Shown here: positions 42,729 through 51,488 of the stretch, in pieces | Layout: each line of letters opens with the position of its first letter | Numbering within the stretch: the stretch's first letter is position 1 | NCBI GenBank assembly: GCA_944381495.1 | Contig: CALWLJ010000023.1 | Coordinates: 1-52,433, forward strand | Origin: an uncultured Mediterraneibacter sp. | GTDB lineage: Bacteria; Bacillota; Clostridia; Lachnospirales; Lachnospiraceae | DNA length: 52,433 bases | Direction: 5' to 3' | Notes under the pieces: generated by a model | The model's database searches: none | What the model was told of the DNA's origin: nothing | Seen by the model: only the letters and a program-made list of their open reading frames with translations | Position numbers and translations under genes: made by a program

Positions 42729-43130
42729 ATGAGGAATAAAAAACTGTATTTACATTCCGTCGAACAGCTTTTAATCGGGAAAAGAAAAGACAGAAAAACA
42801 TTTCTTAATAACCTAAGACAAGATATCGATGAATATCTGTTGAGTACTCCAGACACCTCCTGTGCAGATCTGGAAAAAGAATTTGGAACGCCTGTCGAGT
42901 TATTATATGAATATGCCTCTGCACAGGATGAAAGAGAATTAACTAAGTCCATCAATATAAAACGGATTTCTGCTGGTTTTCTGACTTTTTTATTAGCTGC
43001 AGTAATTTTCGGAAGTATACTGAACACACTTTGGTGGAATAAAACGCTCCATGATATTCATGAAACAGAAAATTTGAATAATCAAATAGAAGCTACAATC
43101 ATTATAGACGAAACGGAGGAATCAAAATGA
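42729..43130 (+). CDS. Small membrane protein, DUF6120-like, copy 2
   Basis: 133 residues from ATG at 42729 (AGGAG 10 bases upstream). The N-terminal pattern parallels copy 1: GKRKDRKTFLNNLRQDIDEYLLSTPD, EKEFGTPVELLYEYASA. A helix follows near residues 80-97. Tandem duplication followed by divergence is the simplest reading. Both probably partner the PadR regulator at the membrane, by analogy with PadR-DUF1700-type pairs; this is inference. Confidence 0.65.
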   Translation: MRNKKLYLHSVEQLLIGKRKDRKTFLNNLRQDIDEYLLSTPDTSCADLEKEFGTPVELLYEYASAQDERELTKSINIKRISAGFLTFLLAAVIFGSILNTLWWNKTLHDIHETENLNNQIEATIIIDETEESK

Positions 43131-43526
43131 AAATGGAAATAGCAAAACACATATCTATCTGATGGAAGTTACTACCTCACTGAAATTCAAGAAGATTCTG
43201 TTCCATCAATCGGGGTTCTCTCGGCAAACAAAACCAAAATAGCTTCTACGACAACAAAATACTATTCTGCATCCGGTAATGCTCTATGGTATGTGAAAGT
43301 AACAGCCACATTCACCTATAATGGCAGTACAAGTTCATGCACTTCCGCCTCCGCGACAGCCGGATCCTATTCCTCCGCCTGGAAGATTTCCGACAAATCA
43401 GCGTCCAGATCCGGAAACAAGGGAAAGGCAACCGCCACTGCAATACAATATGTCAACTCAAAGCCTGCAAATAGCCTCACGAGAACAGTAACACTCACCT
43501 GTGATAAAAACGGCAATCTTTCATAA
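43127..43526 (+). pseudogene. Broken gene for a small secreted protein
   Basis: A good ribosome site (ACGGAGG) and ATG at 43127 open a frame that stops after 11 codons. In another frame, from 43143 on, coding is clean: QNTYLSDGSYYLTE, then a Ser/Thr/Lys-rich domain (WYVKVTATFTYNG, SDKSASRSGNKG) ending LTRTVTLTCDKNGNLS. The signal peptide and start of the mature domain appear deleted. A GTG at 43293 could start a fragment but has no ribosome site. Intact homologues probably encode about 150-residue exported proteins in PadR operons. Confidence 0.7.
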
Positions 43527-43629
43527 AAATTCCGCAGAAATTGCTGTCACTTTTTCTGCCGACAGATAATACTTTTCGTATATCGTTTTGACCTCAATCA
43601 TCAGGCATTTCTTCTTTTTACGTTTAGTT

Positions 43630-43668
43630 AAAAGGCTTCCAGGCCGTGCCCGTAAGCCTCTTTTTTTC
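43630..43668 (+). terminator. Terminator of the second PadR operon
   Basis: AGGCTT (43633-43638) pairs with AAGCCT (43654-43659), followed by C and a T7 run. Confidence 0.75.
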
Positions 43669-43734
43669 GCAAATTATCATTTTCTATCAGATGTCTCCTA
43701 CTTATTTCCCTGATCTGCTAGACAAGAACTTCCT

Positions 43735-44150
43735 TTAACTCTTCACCATACATTCTTTTCTGTAGAAGGCTACCCCATATTTCAGGATGTCACTATATCC
43801 CTCCTGGCGCAGAGGCTCCTCATACTTCCGGTCTTCAATCTGCCTTAACGCCTCGTTGCACTTCATTTCCAGTTCCTGATAATCATAAAAGCTGATCGTT
43901 TCCATCAGATTCTCAGAGAGGATCTTTGCCGCCCTCTCGCATTCTCCGTTCAGAAAGCTTTTATAAAGAGAGGACAGATCCTTTTTCTCCGTTCTTTTCT
44001 CAAACCACTGCAGTACAGAATTCTTAAATCATTCTTCAGACACTCAGAAAGGAACTGCAAAGCGGTAAGATACTCTTCCGGATTCGCTGTTCCGTCCGTA
44101 AAACGCCTCCTTTCCAAATATATTTTCCTGATATACCCGATCATACGCAT
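43735..44150 (-). pseudogene. Remnant of an AAA-ATPase-like/PDDEXK_9 protein
   Basis: The frame ending at 43735 reads VLQWFEKRTEKKDLSSLYKS, then EALRQIEDRKYEEPLRQEG and ILKYGVAFYRKECMVKS, the characteristic C-terminus of the AAA-ATPase-like/PDDEXK_9 family common in gut anaerobes. Near 44030 the frame changes to MRMIGYIRKIYLERRRFTDGTANPEEY, which may be a different gene start. Most of the expected ~520 residues are missing. Confidence 0.65.
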
Positions 44151-44216
44151 ATGTGAGAATCTGAGTTCATTGTACTACGTTTGAAAGAGAGGCGCAGCCT
44201 GCCTTCTTGTTCACTT

Positions 44217-44810
44217 TCACAGAGCGATCACTTTCTTTACCGGATACAATGTTGCGACAAGGTTCATATCCAGATCTTCCAGATGATCCCATGTTCTTTC
44301 TTTAAAATAGGCTTCATTCAGATCAAAGGGCAGATGAACCACCAATTCGGTATTATCTCTCAGCGCAATGGCATATACGCCATCCAACTGAGGATTCGCC
44401 ACACCAAGCAGATCAGTATTCAGACCGCATACAATGGCCGGCCCCTGCACATAAAATTCAATCAGATTTATCCCTGTTCCTTCATCTGCATCCATATTTT
44501 TCAGTGTAACTTCCACATCATAAACCTTATCCGGAACATAAGTGTATTCATCCTCCACATCATACTTTTTCAGAAAAGCCTTATAATCAAGGATTTCCGC
44601 CCGATCGACTCTGACGGAATATCCCTCCATTGTGTCATTGATCAGGATATCTTTTTCAAACGCTACTGTCTCTCCTGTCTGAAATTTCTGCACGGGAGCA
44701 TCCTGAAGCTGCCGGTTCACATACCGGATACGCTCTGTACAGACAAAGGCAAGGAAGATAGAGAGGGCTAATATAACTGTTATAACTCCTCCTTTTTTTG
44801 TCCCTTTCAT
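44217..44810 (-). CDS. Membrane-anchored protein, DUF5028-like
   Basis: 197 residues from ATG at 44810 (GGAGG 10 bases upstream, 2 bases after the ABC ATPase stop). An N-terminal helix (about residues 9-24) is followed by RIRYVNRQLQDAPVQKFQTGE and an exterior beta-rich domain (MEGYSVRVDRAEILDY). It resembles DUF5028 proteins that accompany lantibiotic-immunity-type ABC genes. It shows some similarity of layout to the 225-residue lipoprotein at the other end of the transporter genes. Confidence 0.65.
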   Translation of the reverse strand: MKGTKKGGVITVILALSIFLAFVCTERIRYVNRQLQDAPVQKFQTGETVAFEKDILINDTMEGYSVRVDRAEILDYKAFLKKYDVEDEYTYVPDKVYDVEVTLKNMDADEGTGINLIEFYVQGPAIVCGLNTDLLGVANPQLDGVYAIALRDNTELVVHLPFDLNEAYFKERTWDHLEDLDMNLVATLYPVKKVIAL

Positions 44811-44812
44811 AA

Positions 44813-45451
44813 TCACAGTTCCTCCCTGTTTTTGATCTTTCCATTTTCCATCGTAAGAATCACATCTGAATATTCACGCAGTTTTTCTTCCTCATGACAG
44901 GACAGAATAATCAAAGTTCCTTTTTCTTTTTCTTCTCTTATAATCTTATCAAACAGTGCCACGCCTTCCGCATCCAGTGCATTCAGTGGTTCGTCCAGAA
45001 TCAGGATCTGCGGTTTCTCCATAATTGCCGCCGCTATTCCAAGCCGCTGTTTCATACCAAGAGAATATTTCTTATATTTTCGTCTGTCTTCCGGATTGAG
45101 ACCAGTCTTCAGCAGTGCCTCCCTCACTTCTGTTTTACCGACCTTGTTATTTAAGGATGCCAGGAGCCACAGGTTGTCAAAGCCTGTATAGGTATCCAGA
45201 AATGCAGGATTCTCAATCAGCAGCCCCAAATTCTCAGGAAAGGACAGGTCTTTTCCCAGTTCCTTTCCCCTGATCTCGATCCTGCCTGCCGTAGGATAGA
45301 TCAGTCCGCTGATCAGCCTCATAAGCATTGTTTTTCCAGAACCATTTATTCCTTTCAGCCCGTATGTGATTCCCCCATGAAATGTCTGGGTAATCCCGTC
45401 TATCACTGTTTTCCCTTTTATACTCTTACTCACATTTTCCAGTTTAATCAT
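44813..45451 (-). CDS. ABC transporter ATP-binding protein (BcrA/lantibiotic-immunity type)
   Basis: 212 residues from ATG at 45451 (AGGAGG upstream), short as in BcrA-like ATPases. Walker A GINGSGKTMLMRL near residue 36, Q-loop region LLIENPAFLDTYTGFDNL typical of this type, signature YSLGMKQRLGIAAA, Walker B LILDEPLNALD, H-loop ILSCHEEE. It overlaps the permease gene by 8 bp. Confidence 0.9.
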   Translation of the reverse strand: MIKLENVSKSIKGKTVIDGITQTFHGGITYGLKGINGSGKTMLMRLISGLIYPTAGRIEIRGKELGKDLSFPENLGLLIENPAFLDTYTGFDNLWLLASLNNKVGKTEVREALLKTGLNPEDRRKYKKYSLGMKQRLGIAAAIMEKPQILILDEPLNALDAEGVALFDKIIREEKEKGTLIILSCHEEEKLREYSDVILTMENGKIKNREEL

Positions 45452-46307
45452 CTTCCGCCTCCTGCTGTAAACCGCGCTCATGTTTTTTCAGTATATCGTA
45501 TTTTCTGATCCGCCAGAAACCTGCCCCAATACTCAGAATAATCAAGGCTACGCAGGCTATGATCCCCTGCGTAAAGTCCATTCCATTTTCCTGATACATC
45601 ACACTTCTCTTTACCATGGCAAAATTTCCAATCAGCAATGGCGTCTGAAAGTAAGTTGATGCGAACAGAATCACCGCACTGGCAAGGAAACAATAAATCC
45701 GGTCAAAGAAAAGTCCCAGACAAAGTTGAAGCAGGTTTACTGCGACAGAAGTCATAACCGGCAGGATTACCAGAGATATCCATACGCTGCCGGCCTGCAC
45801 GGATTGAAGTTTCATGTCAAGCAGTTCTGCGCAGATTCGTTCGGAATATTGAATCGAAAGATCTATATGCAGGATCAGGCTCAGCACCAGTGAAACGAGA
45901 TACCAGACAGCAAAGTACAAAAATGTAGTCAAAAAGACCCAAAAGCACTTTGAGAGCCACCACAGTTTTCTGCTTTTCGTTCTTGTTATTACCTGTACCC
46001 CATAACCGGTCAGATTACTGTATGGATAATTTAATGTCAGAAAGGCAGAATAAAGAAAAATGAAAAGCCACACAACCGGAAATACAAAAGCATTTCCCAG
46101 TTCCGGTGAAAACGGTTCTTTTCCCTCAAAAAAATACAGAAGGATATTGATAATTGTAAGCTTTTCATTTTCAAGATTCCTGTTCTGGAGCGACATATAA
46201 AAACCGATGGTAAATACGGAGCACAGAATGGCGGCAGGTACATACAGGTACAGCCTGCTGCAGATTCCATTTTTTATATCATATCTTATCAGTCTATAAA
46301 GCCTCAT
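45444..46307 (-). CDS. ABC transporter permease, second subunit
   Basis: 287 residues from ATG at 46307 (GAGAG upstream); the longer frame overlaps too far into the previous gene. About six helices (e.g. LYLYVPAAILCSVFTIGFYM, VFPVVWLFIFLYSAFLTL, WVFLTTFLYFAVWYLVSLVLSLI). RNLENEKLTIINILLYFFEG forms an early exterior loop. It overlaps the first permease by 14 bp. Confidence 0.8.
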   Translation of the reverse strand: MRLYRLIRYDIKNGICSRLYLYVPAAILCSVFTIGFYMSLQNRNLENEKLTIINILLYFFEGKEPFSPELGNAFVFPVVWLFIFLYSAFLTLNYPYSNLTGYGVQVITRTKSRKLWWLSKCFWVFLTTFLYFAVWYLVSLVLSLILHIDLSIQYSERICAELLDMKLQSVQAGSVWISLVILPVMTSVAVNLLQLCLGLFFDRIYCFLASAVILFASTYFQTPLLIGNFAMVKRSVMYQENGMDFTQGIIACVALIILSIGAGFWRIRKYDILKKHERGLQQEAEDD

Positions 46308-47139
46308 ATTTTCTCTCTTTATACAATATAATCCCAAGTGTGAACACCGCAAAAGCCAGGCAAAACGCAAGATCGATCACTCCACTGCGTTCATTTACTA
46401 CTGGAAGCGCCTGTAAAAATCTGACCGGCGAGAGCTCCCATCCCGGAAGTACATTCGTATCGATATAATCCAGAAGAAGCATCAGGAAAAAGGGCATCAG
46501 GACAACGGACACCTGGCTCCGTGTAAAAAAAGCGAAAGCCATACTGATACAGGCGGTCAGCCCCGAAAAAATCCCGTCCAGCAGTACATACAGCATACTG
46601 TAAAGGAAGGGATTACTGTAATATAATTCAGCCCACATGCTCCTCTCCCCGATCACTCCATAAGGATAAATGTTTTCCATATGCAGGGCAGGTAAAACCA
46701 ATGACATCAGAAGAAAACTTAAAAGAAGCGGAATCATGACCGCCAGCGCGCCGGATACAAAAGCGGCAAAATACTTAGAGAAGAAATATACTTTGCGCGG
46801 TATCCTGCTTATGACATTTTTTGTATATCCGCTCTTGATTTCTCCGGCCATGGACCAGCCATATGGCATGACTGCAATAATCGGGAACAAAAAGAAAAAA
46901 GCACTTGTAGCAAATGAGGTCACATCAGCCCCCAGCCAATTACAGTATAATGATACTGCCGTGATCATGGGATTTCCCTGTACCTCTCCGGTTTGATAAG
47001 CGGTATAGAACTCATTGTAAATTTCAGCTTTTGTCACGGTATGATAGATTACAAGGGAAAAGCTCAGCAAGTATGTTATAAGCGACGCCTTGCTGAATAA
47101 TGCTTTTCTCATTTCATTTTTTATACATTTTGCCGCCAT
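46294..47139 (-). CDS. ABC transporter permease, first subunit
   Basis: 281 residues from ATG at 47139 (GGGAGGAG upstream). About six helices (LITYLLSFSLVIYHTV, SFATSAFFFLFPIIAVMPYGWSM, ALAVMIPLLLSFLLMSLVLP). It has the intracellular SGYTKNVISRIPRKVYF segment typical of BcrB/ABC2-type permeases. It forms a heteromeric channel with the next gene and the short ATPase; likely role is expelling an antimicrobial peptide or adjusting the envelope. Confidence 0.8.
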   Translation of the reverse strand: MAAKCIKNEMRKALFSKASLITYLLSFSLVIYHTVTKAEIYNEFYTAYQTGEVQGNPMITAVSLYCNWLGADVTSFATSAFFFLFPIIAVMPYGWSMAGEIKSGYTKNVISRIPRKVYFFSKYFAAFVSGALAVMIPLLLSFLLMSLVLPALHMENIYPYGVIGERSMWAELYYSNPFLYSMLYVLLDGIFSGLTACISMAFAFFTRSQVSVVLMPFFLMLLLDYIDTNVLPGWELSPVRFLQALPVVNERSGVIDLAFCLAFAVFTLGIILYKERKYEAL

Positions 47140-47152
47140 ATTCTCCTCCCTG

Positions 47153-47830
47153 CTACCAGATATTAAACTGGATATCCTGATCTGTTCCTCCAAAAGCCCC
47201 CTTCAGGCTCTCCACATCTTTTTCCAGTACGAAATAACCCAGACGGACGTCCATATTTTCTCCCTGTTCCAGCTTATAACGAAAAACATACGCCTCATTT
47301 CCGGGATCAACTTTCCCGGCTTCGCTGAAATATACCGGAGAATAAACAGAAACATCTTCATTTTCACCACCGTAGAGCAGAATACTGTTTATCAAAAATT
47401 CATCCTTTTTTTCCAATCCTACGGCATCAACATTCTGGATATTCAGACTCAGGACAACCAGACGATGGAATTCTACAATATCTCCATCCGGGGTTAAATA
47501 ATCTGAAAGTTCCTGATACTGCCGGGAATCCTCAGAAGAGGAATACATATTCGCCGGATCACTTATATCTGATTGACTGATGCCGGCTTCTTGAAGAGAC
47601 TGATACACCTGGCAGTCCGTAATGCGATAATTTAGCGTTCCCTCACAAAAAGGATCAGAAATAGCACTGCTTTTGTCAATCGCTTCTTCTGTATTTTTTA
47701 TCCTGATTTTTTCATCCTCCACTACATCACCATCAGCATCGTCATTTATGGATGGCAGATAACTGCAGGCAGATATGGACAGCACTGCCAAAAAACTTAT
47801 TATGATCGCTGCATTTTTTCTCTTCTTCAT
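47153..47830 (-). CDS. Lipoprotein of the sigma/ABC operon
   Basis: 225 residues from ATG at 47830. The lipoprotein signal is about residues 1-22, MKKRKNAAIIISFLAV then the lipobox SISAC with Cys22. The mature part is acidic, with YRITDCQVYQSLQEAG and a beta-rich C-terminus. It lies between the anti-sigma-like gene and the transporter, so it may sense or bind the substrate outside the membrane; not a classical solute-binding fold by eye. Confidence 0.8.
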   Translation of the reverse strand: MKKRKNAAIIISFLAVLSISACSYLPSINDDADGDVVEDEKIRIKNTEEAIDKSSAISDPFCEGTLNYRITDCQVYQSLQEAGISQSDISDPANMYSSSEDSRQYQELSDYLTPDGDIVEFHRLVVLSLNIQNVDAVGLEKKDEFLINSILLYGGENEDVSVYSPVYFSEAGKVDPGNEAYVFRYKLEQGENMDVRLGYFVLEKDVESLKGAFGGTDQDIQFNIW

Positions 47831-47922
47831 AAACTGTCTCCTGTCATTTTCTCTGCGCCGGTATACAGACTTCGATATGCCCTCCATATCCGGCGCCTGA
47901 ATTTATCCTGTTTTCAATCTGC

Positions 47923-49365
47923 TCACTCAGTTATCTTCACATATGGCTGCGAAAGTCTGCTTTCATCTTCCGCAAGTGCCTCAACATCAGTAAAGAAACT
48001 CAGATATGCGGAGTCGATCCCGTCCTCATCCGCCACATAGACTGATGTATATTCCAGAGTCTCTCCTGCTTCAAGATCAGTAAAAAATACATGTTTCTTC
48101 TCATCATCTACATTTGTCTGGATGCTCTGATAAAAAGGCAATCCTTCTATGGAAACAGCACGATACGCTTCTTCTACAGCTTCCTGTTCCTGCATAACTG
48201 TCAATGTGCCATCTCCGTTTTCCCGGAGCTGCTTTAGTTTCGGCGCGAGAAATACCTCTTTTTGATCCGGTCCGGTATTTGTAACTCTAAGTGTCACCGC
48301 TATAAATCTGGATCCGACAGTCTCAAGATCAGAGAGGTCATTCACCTGTCGGTCCGCCGGATACCGGACATGCGTCTTAAGCGTGCCATCCTCATTCAGC
48401 AGCGGAGCTACAACTGAGTCGTAATCCTGTATATAATTTTCCTTCGGATACTCAGAAATTGGAAGGGTGTCAAGGATCTGAATATCCGTCACGCAGTATT
48501 CGATATCCACATAGGACTCCACTTTCTCTGCCACGTCAGAATAGCTGTTCCTGTCACGGATCACATCACCAGCGGAATAAATATCCGATTCTTTCACATC
48601 AGGCCAGGAGTCTCCTTCCTGCGCCTCTTCAAAGATTTGTTTCTCCAGCGCGATCTCCTCATCCGTAGGATATGGGATAATCTCATCTGACACCCGGATT
48701 TCCAGACCTTCTGCAATCCGGATCATCTCGCTGTCGGAAAGAGGTTCCTCCGCCTCGGAGAGTATTTCCACAATATATCCGTATTCACTATTATAAAGGA
48801 CAAGCCTTTTATCTGATTCCGTGTCACCCGGCAGACAACTGCTGTCAGTAAAAAACAGGTCTCCCGTCATATCCTGATTCTGCACTGTTTTCACATAAGA
48901 ATCTTTATCAAATGACGGCAGTCTGACGTCACCCGTCTGAGAAGCCAGATACAGTTCAGCCGCATTATAGCTTATGAGCGTCAGGGATGCTCCTGTATCT
49001 GTATTCTGCCATTTCATATCGCCATCCTCATCCGTATATCCTTCGGGTATATAGGCTGCACGGACCGTGATCGGGTGTGCTTCCGATACCTCAGGATCGA
49101 TCGTGATATCATAGGACAAGGCTCCATTCTCTTCCTGTAATCGCACATTCATATAATGTACGATTGTAAACGCCGTAACAGAAATCCCTGCGGCAAGAAC
49201 AGCCACCGCAGCCGCTGCTCTCCACGTTCTCCGCTTTCTGCCAGTTTCTCCTGTAAGCCCCAGAGCACAGTACGTATCTTCAATTCTCTTCTCTACAGCC
49301 ATGGGAATCTCTGTCTTTCCCTTAAGAATCCGTTCCATTTCATGCTGGGTATATTCCTGTTTCAA
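47923..49365 (-). CDS. Membrane anti-sigma-type protein (DUF4179/DUF4367-like)
   Basis: 480 residues. A cytoplasmic part (about 1-45), one transmembrane helix (about 47-68, AAAAVAVLAAGISVTAFTIV), then a large acidic exterior domain (PEGYTDEDGDMKW, YGYIVEILSEAEEP) of roughly 400 residues. Directly downstream of an ECF sigma gene (32-bp gap), so it probably restrains that sigma factor and senses the envelope. Not similar to the 386-residue protein at 9807 beyond topology. Confidence 0.72.
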   Translation of the reverse strand: MKQEYTQHEMERILKGKTEIPMAVEKRIEDTYCALGLTGETGRKRRTWRAAAAVAVLAAGISVTAFTIVHYMNVRLQEENGALSYDITIDPEVSEAHPITVRAAYIPEGYTDEDGDMKWQNTDTGASLTLISYNAAELYLASQTGDVRLPSFDKDSYVKTVQNQDMTGDLFFTDSSCLPGDTESDKRLVLYNSEYGYIVEILSEAEEPLSDSEMIRIAEGLEIRVSDEIIPYPTDEEIALEKQIFEEAQEGDSWPDVKESDIYSAGDVIRDRNSYSDVAEKVESYVDIEYCVTDIQILDTLPISEYPKENYIQDYDSVVAPLLNEDGTLKTHVRYPADRQVNDLSDLETVGSRFIAVTLRVTNTGPDQKEVFLAPKLKQLRENGDGTLTVMQEQEAVEEAYRAVSIEGLPFYQSIQTNVDDEKKHVFFTDLEAGETLEYTSVYVADEDGIDSAYLSFFTDVEALAEDESRLSQPYVKITE

Positions 49366-49397
49366 AATCTATCCTCCTCTCGAAAATGAAAATTTTT

Positions 49398-49937
49398 CTA
49401 ACTGCCGTCCGCCTCTGTCCAGACCCTGCGAAATTTCTCCCTTCCTCTCGACAGACGGCTTTTCACGGTGCTTTCTTCCATATCCAGGAGCAAAGCGATC
49501 TCACTGATCTTGAATCCCTCCCCGTAATAAAGAAGAAGGACTGTACGGTATTTCTCGTCCAGGCTGTTCATAAGATCCTCAAACTCACAGTTCTTCAGAT
49601 CCATACAGGCTTCGCCCTGTTCCAGAAAGCTCTCTGTCGGGCACTCTCTTTTATTTTTTCTTACGATATCCTTACATTTATTGATCAGGATGCGAATCAG
49701 CCATGTACGGAAATATTCTTTCTGTTTCAGATCCGGAAGACTGCGATAGCATGACTCAATCGTATCCTGTATCGCATCCGCAATGTCCTCCTCATTGGAA
49801 AAGAAGCTTCTCGCGATCTTGTACATACTCTGCCGGCAGTTATCCATCAGTTCGATAAAAGCTCTGGCATCACCCTGCTGTGCCTTTCTGACCAGATACT
49901 TCAGCGAGACCCCCTCCTTCCTTTGCGTAATATTCAT
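49398..49937 (-). CDS. ECF RNA polymerase sigma factor (second)
   Basis: 179 residues. Region 2 (about 15-85) has SNEEDIADAIQDTIESCYRSL and YFRTWLIRILINKCKDI. Region 4 (about 115-170) has LDEKYRTVLLLYYGEGFKISEIALLL and EESTVKSRLSRGREKF. ATG at 49937 has GAGGAGG 12 bases upstream. A second strong site (GGAAGGAGG) lies just inside the gene before a CTG, so a shorter form starting near residue 11 is possible. Confidence 0.9.
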   Translation of the reverse strand: MNITQRKEGVSLKYLVRKAQQGDARAFIELMDNCRQSMYKIARSFFSNEEDIADAIQDTIESCYRSLPDLKQKEYFRTWLIRILINKCKDIVRKNKRECPTESFLEQGEACMDLKNCEFEDLMNSLDEKYRTVLLLYYGEGFKISEIALLLDMEESTVKSRLSRGREKFRRVWTEADGS

Positions 49938-49975
49938 CAGTATTCCATTCCTCCTCTTTATTGCTTCCTATACAT

Positions 49976-50003
49976 TAGACGGATGACAAGGAAAAAAGGA
50001 CGC
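49976..50003 (-). promoter_or_regulatory. ECF-type promoter of the second sigma operon
   Basis: Minus-strand GCGTCC (49998-50003) with a T-run after it, 16 bases, then CGTCTA (49976-49981). CGTCTA is a common ECF -10 element, which suggests autoregulation by the encoded sigma factor. Confidence 0.55.
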
Positions 50004-50107
50004 ATAAATTAAAATTTTTTTAGTTTGTTTTTCGTGAAATAGAAAAGCAGCGTTTACCTATGATAATCCAGGAAACGCCGCTATTCTTTGCTATATTGCT
50101 TATATGA

Positions 50108-50138
50108 CAAAAACCCCCGGAAACAAAGTTCCCGGGGG
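50108..50138 (-). terminator. Terminator of tuf
   Basis: G/C stem CCCCCGG/CCGGGGG (50114-50138, with an AA/TT extension and one bulge), followed on the minus strand by a T5 run. Confidence 0.85.
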
Positions 50139-50174
50139 ATATATTTGAGTTCAATATTCTGTTATCAGATATGA

Positions 50175-51368
50175 TTACTCGATGATCTTAGCTACTGTAC
50201 CAGATCCAACTGTACGTCCACCCTCACGGATAGCGAATCTCAGACCTTCCTCCATAGCTACCGGATGAATCAGCTCAACTGTCATCTCTACGTTATCACC
50301 AGGCATGCACATCTCTACGCCTTCCGGCAGCTCGCAAACACCTGTAACGTCTGTTGTTCTGAAGTAGAACTGCGGTCTGTAGTTGTTGAAGAACGGAGTA
50401 TGACGTCCACCTTCATCTTTTGTCAGAACGTAAACCTGGCATGTGAATTTTGTATGGCATGTTACTGTGCCCGGTTTGATCAGACACTGTCCTCTTTCGA
50501 TCTCTGTTCTCTGGATACCACGAAGCAGAGCACCGATGTTATCACCTGCACGAGCCTCGTCGAGCAGTTTACGGAACATCTCGATACCTGTTACAACTGT
50601 CTTCTTAACATCCTCATGGATACCGATGATCTCAACTTCATCAGAAATGTGAAGTGTACCACGCTCTACTCTACCTGTAGCAACAGTACCACGTCCTGTG
50701 ATAGAGAATACGTCCTCTACCGGCATCAGGAACGGTTTGTCTGTGTCACGCTCCGGAGTCGGGATCCACTCGTCAACAGCGTCCATAAGCTCCATGATCT
50801 TGTCTCCCCACGGTCCGTCCGGATCCTCGAGAGCCTTCAGAGCTGAACCCTGGATAACCGGTGTGTCATCTCCCGGGAACTCATACTCGTTGAGTACTTC
50901 ACGGATCTCCATCTCTACAAGCTCAAGCAGCTCTTCGTCGTCTACCATATCGCATTTGTTCATGAATACTACGATGTACGGTACGTTAACCTGACGGGAC
51001 AGAAGGATGTGCTCCTTTGTCTGAGCCATAACACCGTCAGTAGCAGCAACTACGAGGATAGCGCCGTCCATCTGAGCAGCACCTGTGATCATGTTCTTAA
51101 CGTAGTCAGCATGTCCCGGGCAGTCAACGTGTGCATAGTGACGTTTCTCTGTCTCATACTCAACGTGTGCTGTAGAGATTGTGATTCCACGCTCTCTCTC
51201 TTCCGGAGCCTTATCGATGTTGTCGAAAGCAACCTCTGCATTACCGGATACTCTGTGAGCAAGTACCTTTGTAATAGCAGCTGTCAGAGTTGTTTTACCA
51301 TGGTCAACGTGGCCGATGGTACCAATATTACAATGCGGTTTTGTTCTTTCAAATTTAGCTTTTGCCAT
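50175..51368 (-). CDS. tuf: Elongation factor Tu
   Basis: 397 residues, standard. G1 [13 protein letters not shown] near residue 19, G2 [13 protein letters not shown]3 [10 protein letters not shown]4 NKCDMVDD, then the two beta-barrel domains ending [12 protein letters not shown]. It delivers aminoacyl-tRNA to the ribosome. It follows fusA by 120 bp, the tail of the rpsL-rpsG-fusA-tuf order. Confidence 0.99.
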   Translation of the reverse strand: MAKAKFERTKPHCNIGTIGHVDHGKTTLTAAITKVLAHRVSGNAEVAFDNIDKAPEERERGITISTAHVEYETEKRHYAHVDCPGHADYVKNMITGAAQMDGAILVVAATDGVMAQTKEHILLSRQVNVPYIVVFMNKCDMVDDEELLELVEMEIREVLNEYEFPGDDTPVIQGSALKALEDPDGPWGDKIMELMDAVDEWIPTPERDTDKPFLMPVEDVFSITGRGTVATGRVERGTLHISDEVEIIGIHEDVKKTVVTGIEMFRKLLDEARAGDNIGALLRGIQRTEIERGQCLIKPGTVTCHTKFTCQVYVLTKDEGGRHTPFFNNYRPQFYFRTTDVTGVCELPEGVEMCMPGDNVEMTVELIHPVAMEEGLRFAIREGGRTVGSGTVAKIIE

Positions 51369-51432
51369 TTTGAATGTCCTCCTTAAAATTTCACCTGTTT
51401 TCAGGCATTTCTAAATGAAATTCGATTTTACC

Positions 51433-51465
51433 CGGCTAAGTTTGATTATATTTCAAACCTAGCCG
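51433..51465 (-). other. Hairpin in the fusA-tuf gap
   Basis: A 12-bp stem on the RNA with one G-U pair (51433-51444 with 51454-51465; CGGCTA/TAGCCG core). No U-tract follows on the minus strand. It may be an mRNA processing or stabilising structure. Confidence 0.45.
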
Positions 51466-51488
51466 TTTTTCAAGCCTTTTTCTAATAT

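Noticed and set aside
43293-43526. Independent 77-codon gene starting at GTG 43293
   Set aside because: Coding continues upstream in the same frame to 43143 and there is no ribosome site at 43293; it is part of a broken gene.
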